Assembly: GCA_944392275.1 (NCBI GenBank)
Contig: CALXWA010000001.1
Coordinates: forward strand, 316,737 to 380,736
Reading direction: 5' to 3'
Source: an uncultured Alphaproteobacteria bacterium
GTDB lineage: Bacteria > Pseudomonadota > Alphaproteobacteria > RF32 > CAG-239
DNA: 64,000 bases
Shown here: in pieces, positions 54,558 to 62,815 of the stretch
How the letters are laid out: every line of letters begins with the position of its first letter
Numbering within the stretch: position 1 is the first letter of the stretch
The notes under the pieces: generated by a model
The model's database searches: none
What the model was told of the DNA's origin: nothing
What the model saw: only the letters and a program-made list of their open reading frames with translations
Made by a program: the position numbers and the translations under genes

Positions 54558-54682
54558 GACACCGTCCTCCACAATCCTTAACTGGCGTAATGGCGGAAAG
54601 GAATAAAATAAATAAAAGCTGTTTTAGATGTGTATGTGTGTGATATATGGGTAGCTTTTATCTTTCCGCACATTACACTTCT

Positions 54683-54711
54683 AGTGTATCTTAAATTTTA
54701 AAAAGTGTCAA
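54683..54711 (-). promoter_or_regulatory. Promoter of the LRR protein gene
   Basis: On the minus strand, consensus TTGACA - 17 bases - TACACT, giving a leader of about 120 nt before the ATG at 54557. The leader contains a TG-rich run. The gap 54558-54899 otherwise holds the opposing promoter and terminator described below. Confidence 0.75.
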
Positions 54712-54776
54712 TCTACCAAAACAACCTGCGGACAAAATTATTTAGGTAACAAAAAATAAGAATAGGAATATTTTCC

Positions 54777-54805
54777 TTGACTTTTCTGATTTTTTTTGTT
54801 ATAAG
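54777..54805 (+). promoter_or_regulatory. Promoter of the tail-fibre-like gene or a short RNA
   Basis: TTGACT - 17 bases - TATAAG, near-consensus. Transcription should begin near 54812, immediately before two hairpins. Confidence 0.75.
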
Positions 54806-54814
54806 CAAAACAGC

Positions 54815-54877
54815 AAAGGGAAAATTATGCCCTTTTTGAAAGCTCTTTCACAACAAGAAAGAGCTTTTCTTTTTTTT
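54815..54877 (+). terminator. Leader hairpin plus strong terminator (attenuator or sRNA end)
   Basis: First hairpin AAAGGG / CCCTTT (54815-54835). Then a perfect 11-base stem AAAGCTCTTTC / GAAAGAGCTTT (54839-54867) and a T-rich run to 54877, an excellent intrinsic terminator. It lies between the promoter and the ribosome site of the tail-fibre gene, so transcripts should mostly stop after about 65 nt unless antiterminated. Confidence 0.75.
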
Positions 54878-54899
54878 AAACAACAACAGGAGTTTTCCA

Positions 54900-56326
54900 T
54901 GCAGCAAAAAAATATAACCATCGATGAGACAATTCCTCACATCAACTACATTGCCGACGGAATACAAACAGAATTTGTTTTTCCGTTTTTGATTTTTGAA
55001 AGCAGTAACATCAACGTCTACGTAAACGACAATTTATTAACGGAAGGATACACCATTTCCTTTGAAAATAACGATACCGGAGGAAGTGTTATTTTCAATA
55101 CGGCACCGCAAAAAGATTCCGTAATTTCCATTATTCGAGAGCTGAGCATCAAAAGAGTAAGTGATTTTCAAGAAGGAGGAGAAATCCGCAGTAAAGCACT
55201 TAATTATGAATTTAACTATCAAATCGCCTGTACACAACAAATTGCCGAAGCTCTAAATCGTTCTTTTTTACTTCCGGTTTACTCGGTCAATTCCGGTTTG
55301 GTTAAAGATTTCCCGCAACCGGCAGCCAATAAAGCCATTATTTGGAATTCTTCAGGAACCGGGCTGACCAATTCCCAAATTGAAATTGATAAATTTAACA
55401 ACATTATGGAAAACTACCATACGGATTCAAGAACAGCTGCCGCAGAAGCAGCATCAAGTGCGGCAAGTGCAGCCTCCTCATTGGGGCAATGCCAAACACT
55501 CACGGCCAAAGCCCAAGAACAAGCAGACTTAGCCCAACAAGCCTCAGAAGTAACCCGCTTTATGCATATTGGCAGTATTATTGCTTTTGATCATCCGGCA
55601 TCATACCCGGGATTATTACCCCTCAACGATGAAAATCATGCAACCGGATACCTGATTAGCAATTGTGATACCGGATACCCGGATTTTTGGACCGAGATGT
55701 TGCGGCTAAAAACTTTATCCATCAACAATCCGGAATATGAAAAATACTCCAAAACACAAGAAGAATACGACGCCGAACTAAGTGCCAATACCACCCAAGA
55801 AAATAGTTATTGTGACTTTTATGTGATTGATGAAGAACAAAAAAGCGTTCGCCTTCCCTATTTAGGCAAAGCCGAACACGGGATTTGTTATTATATTGTT
55901 ATTGCTAACAAATTTGAAAACGTCAGTGAAGCTCAATTTGCCAGTATCCAAAATCTGATTGATCAAAAAGTCGGGGAAAGTGTCAAAACTGATTTAAGCA
56001 ATGCCATGCCCAATATCGATTTTGTGATTGAAAGCTGGAACGAAGGAGAAAGCTGGTACCGTCTCTATAAAAGTGGATGGTTGGAACAAGGAGGCTACAT
56101 TTGGTGGGAAGAAGACCAAACCCGATATGTTGTTAATTTATTGCGACCTTTCCGGGATTCGTACTACAGCCTATTAACAACTTTCCGTACACCTACTCTG
56201 TGTGTCAGTTTGTATGGAAGCACCTATGGACAAAATGAAACCGAATTTAAGACAAAATCCTATGGTCGAGCCGATGAAACCGTTGGCGTTATCTGGCGTG
56301 CCGCTGGATATGCCGCCGAAATATAA
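54900..56326 (+). CDS. Phage T7-type tail-fibre/collar-like protein (stand-alone)
   Basis: A 475-residue protein; ATG 54900 has AGGAG upstream, whereas the ATG at 54827 lies before a terminator and has no site. The N-terminal ~120 residues (IADGIQTEFVFPFLIFESSNINVYVNDNLLTEGYTISF... SIIRELSIKRVSDFQEGGEIRSKALNYEF) are the T7 gp17-type fibre attachment domain. An Ala-rich coiled-coil (TAAAEAASSAASAAS...) follows, then a collar-like HIGSIIAFDHPASYPG region and a C-terminal tip. No capsid, tail-tube or lysis gene is near, so it is a prophage remnant or a domesticated fibre. A small phage-like gene follows. Confidence 0.82.
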
Positions 56327-56350
56327 GCTCTTAACAGAAAGGAAATCCCT

Positions 56351-56629
56351 ATGAACAAAACACTTAAATATCCTTATACCCCAAAAGAATACGCCTCTTT
56401 TGCCAACTATGCCAATCAACACAAACTTCAAATTGCCCGTCATGGCAAAAATCTCTACTTACAAGAATTTAAGGAAACAAATTCTCTAAAAGATTGGAAA
56501 ATAAATCGAAGAGAAGCCTACCCGCCGTTTGAAGAGCAATTTGATATGTTATATCATGATTTAGAAAACGGAACATCGAACTGGTTAAATTGCATTCGCA
56601 AAATCAAAGAAACTTATCCCAAGAACTAA
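56351..56629 (+). CDS. Small phage-like protein following the tail fibre
   Basis: A 92-residue protein with AGAAAGGA upstream, 24 nt after the fibre gene. REAYPPFEEQFDMLYHDLENGTSNWLNCIRKIKETYPKN matches a short pattern ('YPsieeQLDmlyhD...W...I..vk..yPk') common in small proteins encoded at the end of phage tail-fibre modules. Function is unknown; it may help fold or assemble the fibre. A symmetric terminator ends the pair. Confidence 0.65.
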   Translation: MNKTLKYPYTPKEYASFANYANQHKLQIARHGKNLYLQEFKETNSLKDWKINRREAYPPFEEQFDMLYHDLENGTSNWLNCIRKIKETYPKN

Positions 56630-56638
56630 CAAAAAATC

Positions 56639-56666
56639 AAATCCCCGGGAATTATCCCGGGGATTT
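56639..56666 (+). terminator. Terminator between phage-like gene and dxs
   Basis: Twelve-base perfect stem AAATCCCCGGGA / TCCCGGGGATTT, T-run on both strands; serves both convergent genes. Confidence 0.9.
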
Positions 56667-56669
56667 TTC

Positions 56670-58424
56670 TTAACACGTTTTCAGCGTTTCTAAAATATCT
56701 TGGACAATACGTTCCGCTGTCAAATGATAACGCTGATAAAGTTCCTCCAACGCCACCCGATCGGTAAATTCTTTTTTACCGCCAAACGTCAAAACCTTCA
56801 TAGCATCCTTACCATAAAAACGAGCGATTTTTTCTCCAAAACCACCATCTAAGATTCCGTCTTCCAAAGTAACAACAAGTTGATGCTCTTTTTTCAACTC
56901 ATTTAACAAAATCTCATCAATCCCGGTAATATAACGCGGATTAATAACACTCGGATGAACGCCTTTTTGCTTTAATTGTTCAGCAACTTTCTGAGCCAAG
57001 CCAAAAAAGCTTCCCAAACCTAAAAGAGCAACTTGACGGCCTTTTTCAACCGTTTGATAAACATTTAAATTTCCATAATCAACCTTATCAAGTTTGGCAG
57101 AAACCACCTCTTTAGGAACCCGAATAACAACCGGATGCGAATTTTGTTCAATTCCCCAATCCAACATTGCCAAATATTCTTCCTTAGTTGTCGGAGCTAA
57201 GTACACAACGTTTGGAATGTTGCTGATTAAAGGAATATCAAAACACCCCAAATGAGTAACATCGGCGGCCGAAATTCCTCCGCCAAAAACCAAAATAACC
57301 GCCGAATTATTATTAATTGCCAAATCTTGAGAAAGCTGGTCATAAGCTCTCTGAATAAAAGAACTCAACACCATATAAACCGGCTTACATCCACCTTTTG
57401 CCAATCCGGAAGAAAAAGCAACCGCATGTTCTTCCGCAATTCCGACATCAACAAAATTTTGTCCCAACTGACGTCTTTTATCCGGAACTAATCCAACAGC
57501 TCCGGGCGTTGCCGCATTAATAACCACAACTTTTTTATCTTGTTCAACTTTTTTAATTAAATAATTGACGGTAATACTGTTATAAGTCTCTTTATTATCC
57601 TGAAAAGTCAAGCTGCCGTCCGACAAATTAAACGGCATCCGCCAATGCCACGTTTCTTTATACTCTTCGGCTAAGGAATAACCTTTTCCTTTCAAGGTAT
57701 GCATATGAATGACCGTGGGTTTATTGGTATCTTTAACCTCGGAAAACGTATGGATTAAATCGGACAAAGAATTTCCGTTATCAATATAAAAATACTCAAA
57801 TCCAAGAGCCTTAAAGAAATTGCATTCGGCTTTTCCTTTCGTCTCTCGCAATAAACGCAAATTTTCATACAACCCACCGACATTTTCGGCAATGGACATC
57901 TCATTATCATTAACAACAATAATCATATTGCTTTTTAAAAGAGCCGCGTTATCCAACCCCTCAAAAGCCTCGCCTCCGCTCAGAGAGCCATCGCCGATAA
58001 GAGCAATTACATTATGTTTTTCTCCGCGAAAATCTCGAGCTTTTGCCAAACCGCAAGCCAAACTGACCGATGTTGAGGTATGTCCGACCACAAAAGCATC
58101 ATGCTCACTTTCTTTCGGATTGGTATAACCGGAAATACGTTTCATTCCCTCATCCGTTAAAAAACCGTCTTGACGCCCGGTAATTAACTTATGAGCATAG
58201 CATTGGTGAGAAACATCAAATACAATTTTATCCAAAGGAGAATTAAACACATAGTGTAAGGCCAATGTTGCTTCCACAACCGCCAAATTAGAACCGACAT
58301 GCCCGCCAATTTTACTGTCTCGATTCAAAATAGCCTGACGGATTTCCTCAGCCAAAGTTTCCAATTCAGCAAGATTCAACTTTTTAACATCTTGTGGTGA
58401 ATTTACTTTTTCCAATAATGTCAT
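56670..58424 (-). CDS. dxs: 1-deoxy-D-xylulose-5-phosphate synthase (short form)
   Basis: A 584-residue thiamine-diphosphate enzyme that joins pyruvate and glyceraldehyde-3-phosphate at the start of the MEP isoprenoid pathway. GGHVGSNLAVVEATLALHYVFNSPLDKIVFDVSHQCYAHKLITGR is the DXS start. VIALIGDGSLSGGEAFEGLDNAA is the ThDP motif, and FVDVGIAEEHAVAFSSGLAKGG holds the transketolase glutamate. The C-terminal domain follows. It is ~40-60 residues shorter than E. coli Dxs, like forms in Firmicutes. A second dxs elsewhere cannot be excluded. It stands alone on the minus strand. Confidence 0.9.
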   Translation of the reverse strand: MTLLEKVNSPQDVKKLNLAELETLAEEIRQAILNRDSKIGGHVGSNLAVVEATLALHYVFNSPLDKIVFDVSHQCYAHKLITGRQDGFLTDEGMKRISGYTNPKESEHDAFVVGHTSTSVSLACGLAKARDFRGEKHNVIALIGDGSLSGGEAFEGLDNAALLKSNMIIVVNDNEMSIAENVGGLYENLRLLRETKGKAECNFFKALGFEYFYIDNGNSLSDLIHTFSEVKDTNKPTVIHMHTLKGKGYSLAEEYKETWHWRMPFNLSDGSLTFQDNKETYNSITVNYLIKKVEQDKKVVVINAATPGAVGLVPDKRRQLGQNFVDVGIAEEHAVAFSSGLAKGGCKPVYMVLSSFIQRAYDQLSQDLAINNNSAVILVFGGGISAADVTHLGCFDIPLISNIPNVVYLAPTTKEEYLAMLDWGIEQNSHPVVIRVPKEVVSAKLDKVDYGNLNVYQTVEKGRQVALLGLGSFFGLAQKVAEQLKQKGVHPSVINPRYITGIDEILLNELKKEHQLVVTLEDGILDGGFGEKIARFYGKDAMKVLTFGGKKEFTDRVALEELYQRYHLTAERIVQDILETLKTC

Positions 58425-58445
58425 TTTTTACCTCATATAAAAAAC

Positions 58446-58922
58446 TTATTTATAGTCTTGATCCTTAACCGGTTCCAACCAGGTTGCTTGATTGTTGGGA
58501 ACATTCGTTTCAACAGAAATATGCGTAAACCAAGAATCCGGTGCAGCTCCATGCCAATGTTCAACATCCGGAGCAATACGAACAACATCTCCTTTTTTCA
58601 AGATTTGAAGCGTTTTTCCTCGCTCCTGATAACGCCCCTCTCCGCTCAAGACCAAAAGAATTTGACCTCCGCTGTGTTTATGCCAATTGGTCCGAGCTCC
58701 GGGCTCAAACGTCACGTTACCGATAGGAGCATTAAAAACTTCATCGTTCGGGCTTAACATATTCAAATAGGTTGTTCCTGTAAAGAATTTTCCGTAAGGA
58801 TTAACATTTCCTTGCTCAAAAATTGTATCAATCGGTGCTTTTTTCATATCTTCTGCCTCCGCTATATTAGAAAAAAAAGATAATCCCATAAGGGTAAAAA
58901 TGTATAAAAAATTAATTTTCAT
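58446..58922 (-). CDS. Exported cupin-domain protein
   Basis: A 158-residue protein starting at ATG 58922 with a strong GGAGG site. The signal peptide is KINFLYIFTLMGLSFFSNIAEAED. The cupin barrel has NVTFEPGARTNWHKHSGGQILLVLSGEGRYQERGKTLQILKKGDVVRIAPDVEHWHGAAPDSWFTHISV, with metal-ligand candidates His-x-His and His/Trp-His. Close family members accompany MerR regulators and oxidoreductases in carbonyl or redox stress operons (family knowledge). Its promoter has a MerR-type 19-bp spacer identical in kind to that of the hydrolase at 61400-62416. Probably periplasmic; the substrate is unknown. Confidence 0.88.
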   Translation of the reverse strand: MKINFLYIFTLMGLSFFSNIAEAEDMKKAPIDTIFEQGNVNPYGKFFTGTTYLNMLSPNDEVFNAPIGNVTFEPGARTNWHKHSGGQILLVLSGEGRYQERGKTLQILKKGDVVRIAPDVEHWHGAAPDSWFTHISVETNVPNNQATWLEPVKDQDYK

Positions 58923-58971
58923 AATACCTCCGTAAAACAAAAATAAAATATCTGTTTTCGATTCTGTTGCT

Positions 58972-59002
58972 AGGATAAAATCTAGAGGTTACTCTAAGTC
59001 AA
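58972..59002 (-). promoter_or_regulatory. MerR-type promoter of the cupin gene
   Basis: On the minus strand, TTGACT - 19 bases - TATCCT. The spacer contains the dyad TAGAGTAACCTCTA, the layout of MerR-family promoters that are twisted into activity by the regulator. The same -35, spacer dyad and length occur at 62460-62490. Leader to the ATG is about 40 nt. Confidence 0.8.
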
Positions 59003-59024
59003 GAGATTATTTTAAATAAAAAAA

Positions 59025-59053
59025 TTGACAAATAGACAAACGCAGCGTATTAT
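59025..59053 (+). promoter_or_regulatory. Promoter of the 107-residue protein gene
   Basis: TTGACA - 17 bases - TATTAT, near-consensus, 29 nt before the ATG at 59083. Confidence 0.75.
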
Positions 59054-59082
59054 CAAAACAGAAAATTAAAAATTATTAAATT

Positions 59083-59406
59083 ATGTTTGGTTATGGAATT
59101 TTAACAGGGGTAGTAATATCTGCACTCTGTTTTGCCGCAGGAATAAAACTGTGGAAGTATCTCAAGAAAAAATATGTTGATCCCAGATGGTATAAAATTG
59201 CCAAGTTTTCAACTTCTGCAAATGAGGATGGAACATTCAACATTGACTTCTACCTCGACCACGAAACGATTTACCGCGGCTACACAAAAAAAGCCCCTCC
59301 GGCAAATGCAAGACCCGAAGATCTGGAAGGTATGATTCGGAGTCATCATTCTGGCAGAGGTCGGTACCGAATTTTCTGGAGACTAAAAAAAACGTGTTCT
59401 AAATAG
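59083..59406 (+). CDS. Small membrane-anchored protein, unknown
   Basis: A 107-residue protein with one N-terminal membrane helix (YGILTGVVISALCFAAGIKLW), a basic stop (KYLKKKY) and a soluble ~75-residue domain with several Tyr and charged residues. I recognise no family. It has a consensus promoter and a perfect terminator overlapping its last codons, which support a real gene. The leader is AT-only with no Shine-Dalgarno sequence. Confidence 0.7.
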   Translation: MFGYGILTGVVISALCFAAGIKLWKYLKKKYVDPRWYKIAKFSTSANEDGTFNIDFYLDHETIYRGYTKKAPPANARPEDLEGMIRSHHSGRGRYRIFWRLKKTCSK

Positions 59407-59419
59407 AACACGTTTTTTT
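59387..59419 (+). terminator. Bidirectional terminator
   Basis: Stem AAAAAACGTGTTCTA / TAGAACACGTTTTTTT spanning the stop codon of the 107-residue protein gene; also serves the convergent VIT1-type gene. Confidence 0.88.
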
Positions 59420-59420
59420 C

Positions 59421-60308
59421 TTATCCGACATCAATACCAAAACAAAGCTTTGCCACCCACCCGATTGCAAAAGAAATCAAAGCAACCGACAAACTAATGG
59501 CCGACATTTCAATAAACTTAGGCCAAAACGGTTCTGATTTTACGGTAGCAATATAATAATTAAAAATAAAGACTAAAAAGATGACTACGGCAATCATACA
59601 AAGCAAGGCCGCTAAATACATCCGACTTGGAAAGATTAAATACGGCAAAACCAAACAAACAACAGTTACCAAATAACTAATACCGGTATAAACACTGGCT
59701 TTAAGAGCATGTGGATTTCCATCGGCACGTTCGGCCAAATAATTAGAAGCCGCCATAGACAAAGTCGCGGCAATACCGGTAATAATCCCAGCCATAGCAA
59801 TTAAGGTATTGTTCATCAAAACAAAGGTCAAACCGGCAATAGTCCCGGTCAATTCCACCAAAGCATCATTTAAGCCCAAGACCATTGCTCCGACATAATT
59901 TAAACGTTCTTCATCAAGCATTTCAATCAACTTTTTTTCATGCTCCTGCTCTTGAGCAATAATCTGTCTTGTCTCGGGAATTTCTTTTTCCATACCGCTA
60001 AGACCGTTAATCCCTTCATATTCGTGCAATTCCAAAAGCTTAATAACAAACGTATACCCTAAAACATACGTTAATATAACATACCACACAATTCGTAAAT
60101 AATCCGGTCTCACCTCTTGTCCGGTATATTGCTTCCAAATTTGGGCATGAGCAGCTTCATCCGCCGCGATTTTCTCCAAAACGGAACGATTTTTCTCATC
60201 CTTTATCCGTTTGGCAAAATACGAATAGATTCGCGAGCTTGTAATTTCATCACGTTGAAAACCAAGCATCAACTTCAAAGTTTCTTTGCTATAAGATGTT
60301 TTTGTCAT
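59421..60308 (-). CDS. VIT1/CCC1-family transporter with ferritin-like N-domain
   Basis: A 295-residue protein; ATG 60308 has GGAGAG upstream. The N-terminal ~120 residues form a rubrerythrin/ferritin-like helix bundle (MLGFQRDEITSSRIYSYFAKR, IAADEAAHAQIWKQYTG and EQEHEKKLIEML, with Glu and Glu-x-x-His ligands). The C-terminal part has five membrane helices with the CCC1 signature AMVLGLNDALVELTGTIAGLTFVL and GIAATLSMAASNYLAERADG. This fusion resembles MbfA-type exporters of iron or manganese in alphaproteobacteria. It probably exports excess metal. Metal-dependent regulation is not visible. Confidence 0.88.
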   Translation of the reverse strand: MTKTSYSKETLKLMLGFQRDEITSSRIYSYFAKRIKDEKNRSVLEKIAADEAAHAQIWKQYTGQEVRPDYLRIVWYVILTYVLGYTFVIKLLELHEYEGINGLSGMEKEIPETRQIIAQEQEHEKKLIEMLDEERLNYVGAMVLGLNDALVELTGTIAGLTFVLMNNTLIAMAGIITGIAATLSMAASNYLAERADGNPHALKASVYTGISYLVTVVCLVLPYLIFPSRMYLAALLCMIAVVIFLVFIFNYYIATVKSEPFWPKFIEMSAISLSVALISFAIGWVAKLCFGIDVG

Positions 60309-60381
60309 AGCACTCTCCTTTTTTTTCAAGGCAAAACATATTCCATGACCAAAGTCAAGATTTGTTTCTGTTCTCTGTATA

Positions 60382-60419
60382 AAAAAGGCGTTTTGAAAAT
60401 ATTTTCAAAACGCCTTTTT
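60382..60419 (-). terminator. Terminator downstream of the 41-residue gene
   Basis: Perfect 19-base palindromic stem AAAAAGGCGTTTTGAAAAT / ATTTTCAAAACGCCTTTTT. A second small hairpin, ATCATCGTT / AACGATGAT, lies about 10 bp upstream over the end of the small gene. Confidence 0.85.
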
Positions 60420-60433
60420 ACAGTCAATCATCG

Positions 60434-60559
60434 TTAACAACAACGATGATTCTTTTTTGCATCTCTTTCACGTTGATACTCGGTATTGGCTTTTTTACCA
60501 ATAAAAGCACCTTTCGCCTTTTTCTCATTTTTGTGAGATCTGATTTCTTTCTTTGCCAT
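60434..60559 (-). CDS. Very small basic protein, unknown
   Basis: A 41-residue candidate, MAKKEIRSHKNEKKAKGAFIGKKANTEYQRERDAKKNHRCC, counted from the ATG at 60559. Length, high Lys/Arg content and the CC end do not match a family I know. The longer open frame overlaps the upstream gene and looks like chance. Support: a terminator follows. Against: no ribosome site, AT-only leader. It may be co-transcribed with the gene at 60580-61200. Confidence 0.4.
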   Translation of the reverse strand: MAKKEIRSHKNEKKAKGAFIGKKANTEYQRERDAKKNHRCC

Positions 60560-60579
60560 AATAAAAAAAATTAAAATAA

Positions 60580-61200
60580 TTAAAATACTGCAGTCAGCAA
60601 ACAAGCACTGCTTTGATTTTCTTGAAAAACTTCTCTCTTTTTTCGTGCAAGACAACAATACTTTTGAGTTTCATCCTCACCGTTTTGGTTAAATACCCAA
60701 TAAACAACCTTTTCCGGCAATGGTAAATCCCCTGCCTTCACGCGCATGGCCGAAACCTCATTCCAAACCGAATTCAGAAGCAAAAACTCATCTTTTTTCA
60801 AAATTCGAGAATGACATTTTGTACACCAATAGCCGAGAAATTCTGCAATTGTGTCCTGCACCACTGTTTCATGAAGGATAAAACTATCCGCCAACCGAAT
60901 CCCCAAACATCGACATCTTCGTTGTTGCCATACCGGAGATTCAAAACCATCACACCACACATACCTAAGAGCATTTCTTTGGCGTTCAACATCCGCATAT
61001 GTAACAGGAACATAAACACTACGATTCCTTGAAATTTTAATCGAAGCATCCGGATATTGAAGAGGTGGATCCTTTTCTTCAATCATTTGAGATTGCAAAG
61101 CTTTTTGAATCTGTTCTTTAGTCATGGTACAAGGCTGGCATAAAGCTTCAAGTTCCTTGTCTTTTCGCTTAAAAGCAAAAATTTCCTTAATCTTTTTCAT
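60580..61200 (-). CDS. Hypothetical protein with Cys pairs
   Basis: A 206-residue soluble protein with a basic N-terminus (KKIKEIFAFKRKDKELEALCQPC) and several Cys pairs: CQPC, RCRC, WCTKCH and CC. The central WCTKCHSRILKKDEFLLLNSVW suggests a small metal site. I recognise no family. The promoter upstream is good, but the leader has no Shine-Dalgarno sequence. Confidence 0.6.
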   Translation of the reverse strand: MKKIKEIFAFKRKDKELEALCQPCTMTKEQIQKALQSQMIEEKDPPLQYPDASIKISRNRSVYVPVTYADVERQRNALRYVWCDGFESPVWQQRRCRCLGIRLADSFILHETVVQDTIAEFLGYWCTKCHSRILKKDEFLLLNSVWNEVSAMRVKAGDLPLPEKVVYWVFNQNGEDETQKYCCLARKKREVFQENQSSACLLTAVF

Positions 61201-61242
61201 TTTTGTTAATTATAAAAACATACTAATTTTATTTTGTAACGC

Positions 61243-61271
61243 ATTCTAAGCACATTACAGAAAAAAAGCAA
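61243..61271 (-). promoter_or_regulatory. Promoter of the 206-residue protein gene
   Basis: On the minus strand, TTGCTT - 17 bases - TAGAAT, about 43 nt before the ATG at 61200. Confidence 0.55.
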
Positions 61272-61355
61272 GTATTTTGTACAAAATTTTACAAATAAAC
61301 AGAATGTTTTTAATCCGACTTTACCTGTTCTCATAGAGTTGCTCTTTAAACAATA

Positions 61356-61383
61356 AAAAAGGCAGTTAAAAATACTGCCTTTT
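61356..61383 (-). terminator. Terminator of the alpha/beta-hydrolase gene
   Basis: Stem AAAAAGGCAGT / ACTGCCTTTT with T-run on the minus strand, just after the stop. Confidence 0.85.
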
Positions 61384-61399
61384 CTTTGCAAAAGATTTG

Positions 61400-62416
61400 T
61401 TATTTTAAATTCGTTTGAAAAAACTGTGTAATTTTATCAAACGGAATTTTATCAACCTGATCATACAAATCGACATGATTTGCACCAGGAATAATCAATA
61501 ATTCTTTATTATTTCCCTTAAGTTTTTTATAAGCATCTTCACTAAAATAGCGACTATGTGCTTTTTCACCATGTATCATCAAAACCGGACTTTTAATTTC
61601 AGAACTGTAAGATAAAATCGGCATATTTATAAAAGATAAAGCAGATGTTTCATTCCAATTTCCATTAGAATTAATGGATCTCGGATAAAAACCACGTGAC
61701 GTTTTATAATACCCGTAATAATCTTGAACAAATTGCGGTTCATTTCCGGATAATTTATCCGGCAACCCGGGAGCTTTGGCATACGTTTTATCTTTAAAAT
61801 CCTTAGTTCTCTGTGCATTTAATTTTTGTTTAAGCTCATAGCGTTCCTGTTCGCCCATTGCATCAAAATAACCATTTGCATTGACACGACTCATATCATA
61901 CATGGTTGAAGTGACCGTTGCCTTAATCCGCGTATCCATAGCCGCCGCATTAAGCCCCATACCGCCAAAACCACAAATGCCGATAATCCCGATTTTGTCA
62001 GCATCAACTTCATCCAAATTACTCAAAAAATCAACCGCAGCACTAAAATCTTCCGTATTAATATCCGGAGATGCCACATTTCTGGGTTCTCCGCCACTTT
62101 CTCCCGTATAAGACGGATCAAAAGCCAAAGCCGCAAAACCTCTTTCAGCCATCGTTTGCGCATATAAACCGGAGGCTTGTTCTTTGACCGCACCAAACGG
62201 ACCACTAATAGCCAAAGCGGCAAGTCTAGATCCTTTTGAATCTTTAGGAAGATACAAATCTCCGACTAAGGTAATTCCGTATCTGTTTTTAAACTGTACC
62301 TTTTTAACAACGACTTTATCACTTTTAGGAAAAGTTTTATCCCAAACAGAGCGAGAATAACCTTTCCATGCAAAAAAGAGACCGACAATAACGATTAACG
62401 CAAGTAAAATCTTCAT
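61400..62416 (-). CDS. Exported/membrane-anchored alpha/beta-hydrolase
   Basis: A 338-residue protein with an N-terminal anchor or signal (ILLALIVIVGLFFAWKGYS). LAALAISGPFGAVKEQASGLYAQTMAERGFAALAFDPSYTGESGG is the dienelactone-hydrolase-like start. The elbow reads KIGIIGICGFGGMGLNAAAM where GxSxG is expected, so the nucleophile is either Cys or missing. A later PVLMIHGEKAHSRYFSEDAYK and IPGANHVDLYDQ give the Asp/His region. Its MerR-type promoter matches that of the cupin gene, which suggests a shared stress regulon. Substrate is unknown. Confidence 0.85.
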   Translation of the reverse strand: MKILLALIVIVGLFFAWKGYSRSVWDKTFPKSDKVVVKKVQFKNRYGITLVGDLYLPKDSKGSRLAALAISGPFGAVKEQASGLYAQTMAERGFAALAFDPSYTGESGGEPRNVASPDINTEDFSAAVDFLSNLDEVDADKIGIIGICGFGGMGLNAAAMDTRIKATVTSTMYDMSRVNANGYFDAMGEQERYELKQKLNAQRTKDFKDKTYAKAPGLPDKLSGNEPQFVQDYYGYYKTSRGFYPRSINSNGNWNETSALSFINMPILSYSSEIKSPVLMIHGEKAHSRYFSEDAYKKLKGNNKELLIIPGANHVDLYDQVDKIPFDKITQFFQTNLK

Positions 62417-62459
62417 ATTTTCTCCTTATGATAATAACATAAAATCAATAAACAAATAG

Positions 62460-62490
62460 AGTGTAATATCTAGAGGTTACTCTAAGTCAA
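62460..62490 (-). promoter_or_regulatory. MerR-type promoter of the alpha/beta-hydrolase gene
   Basis: On the minus strand, TTGACT - 19 bases - TACACT, with the same spacer dyad TAGAGTAACCTCTA as at 58972-59002. Leader to the ATG at 62416 is about 37 nt. Confidence 0.8.
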
Positions 62491-62586
62491 GTATTTTTTA
62501 TAGAATATAATTCCTACGGCACAAAGACAACACTCAGTCAACGCAATCCCAAAATTTTGCAGCTAAAAACATCAAACATAAAAACA

Positions 62587-62615
62587 AAATCCCTTCCGTT
62601 ATGGGAAGGGATTTT
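62587..62615 (-). terminator. Terminator downstream of tRNA(CAT)
   Basis: Twelve-base stem AAAATCCCTTCC / GGAAGGGATTTT right after the tRNA 3' end. Confidence 0.85.
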
Positions 62616-62617
62616 GA

Positions 62618-62694
62618 TGGTGGGCCCAGATGGACTCGAACCAACGACCAGACCGTTATGAGCGGCCTGCTCTAACCAACTGAGCTATGGGCCC
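62618..62694 (-). tRNA. tRNA with anticodon CAT (Ile2 or elongator Met)
   Basis: A 77-nt tRNA with encoded CCA. Acceptor GGGCCCA / TGGGCCC, anticodon loop CTCATAA, T-arm GGTTCGAGTCC. The AGAGCAGGC D-arm/anticodon junction and TTGGTCG-like variable region resemble the lysidine-modified tRNA-Ile(CAT) more than elongator tRNA-Met, but both are possible. It is not an initiator: the acceptor 1-72 pair is G-C. Confidence 0.9.
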
Positions 62695-62767
62695 GTTATC
62701 AAATAACAGTGAGAAAATAATGGAAATGTCTGCTTTAGTCAAGAACAAAATTATTTCTAACACAAAC

Positions 62768-62799
62768 AAAAGCCTGTATGTTTCTTACATACAGGCTTT
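62768..62799 (-). terminator. Terminator of the 131-residue protein gene
   Basis: Thirteen-base perfect stem AAAGCCTGTATGT / ACATACAGGCTTT, directly after the stop at 62816. Confidence 0.8.
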
Positions 62800-62815
62800 C
62801 CTATCGAATAACAAG

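Noticed and set aside
54827..54899. Tail-fibre start at ATG 54827
   Set aside because: This ATG lies inside a hairpin, ahead of a strong terminator and lacks a ribosome site; ATG 54900 has AGGAG.
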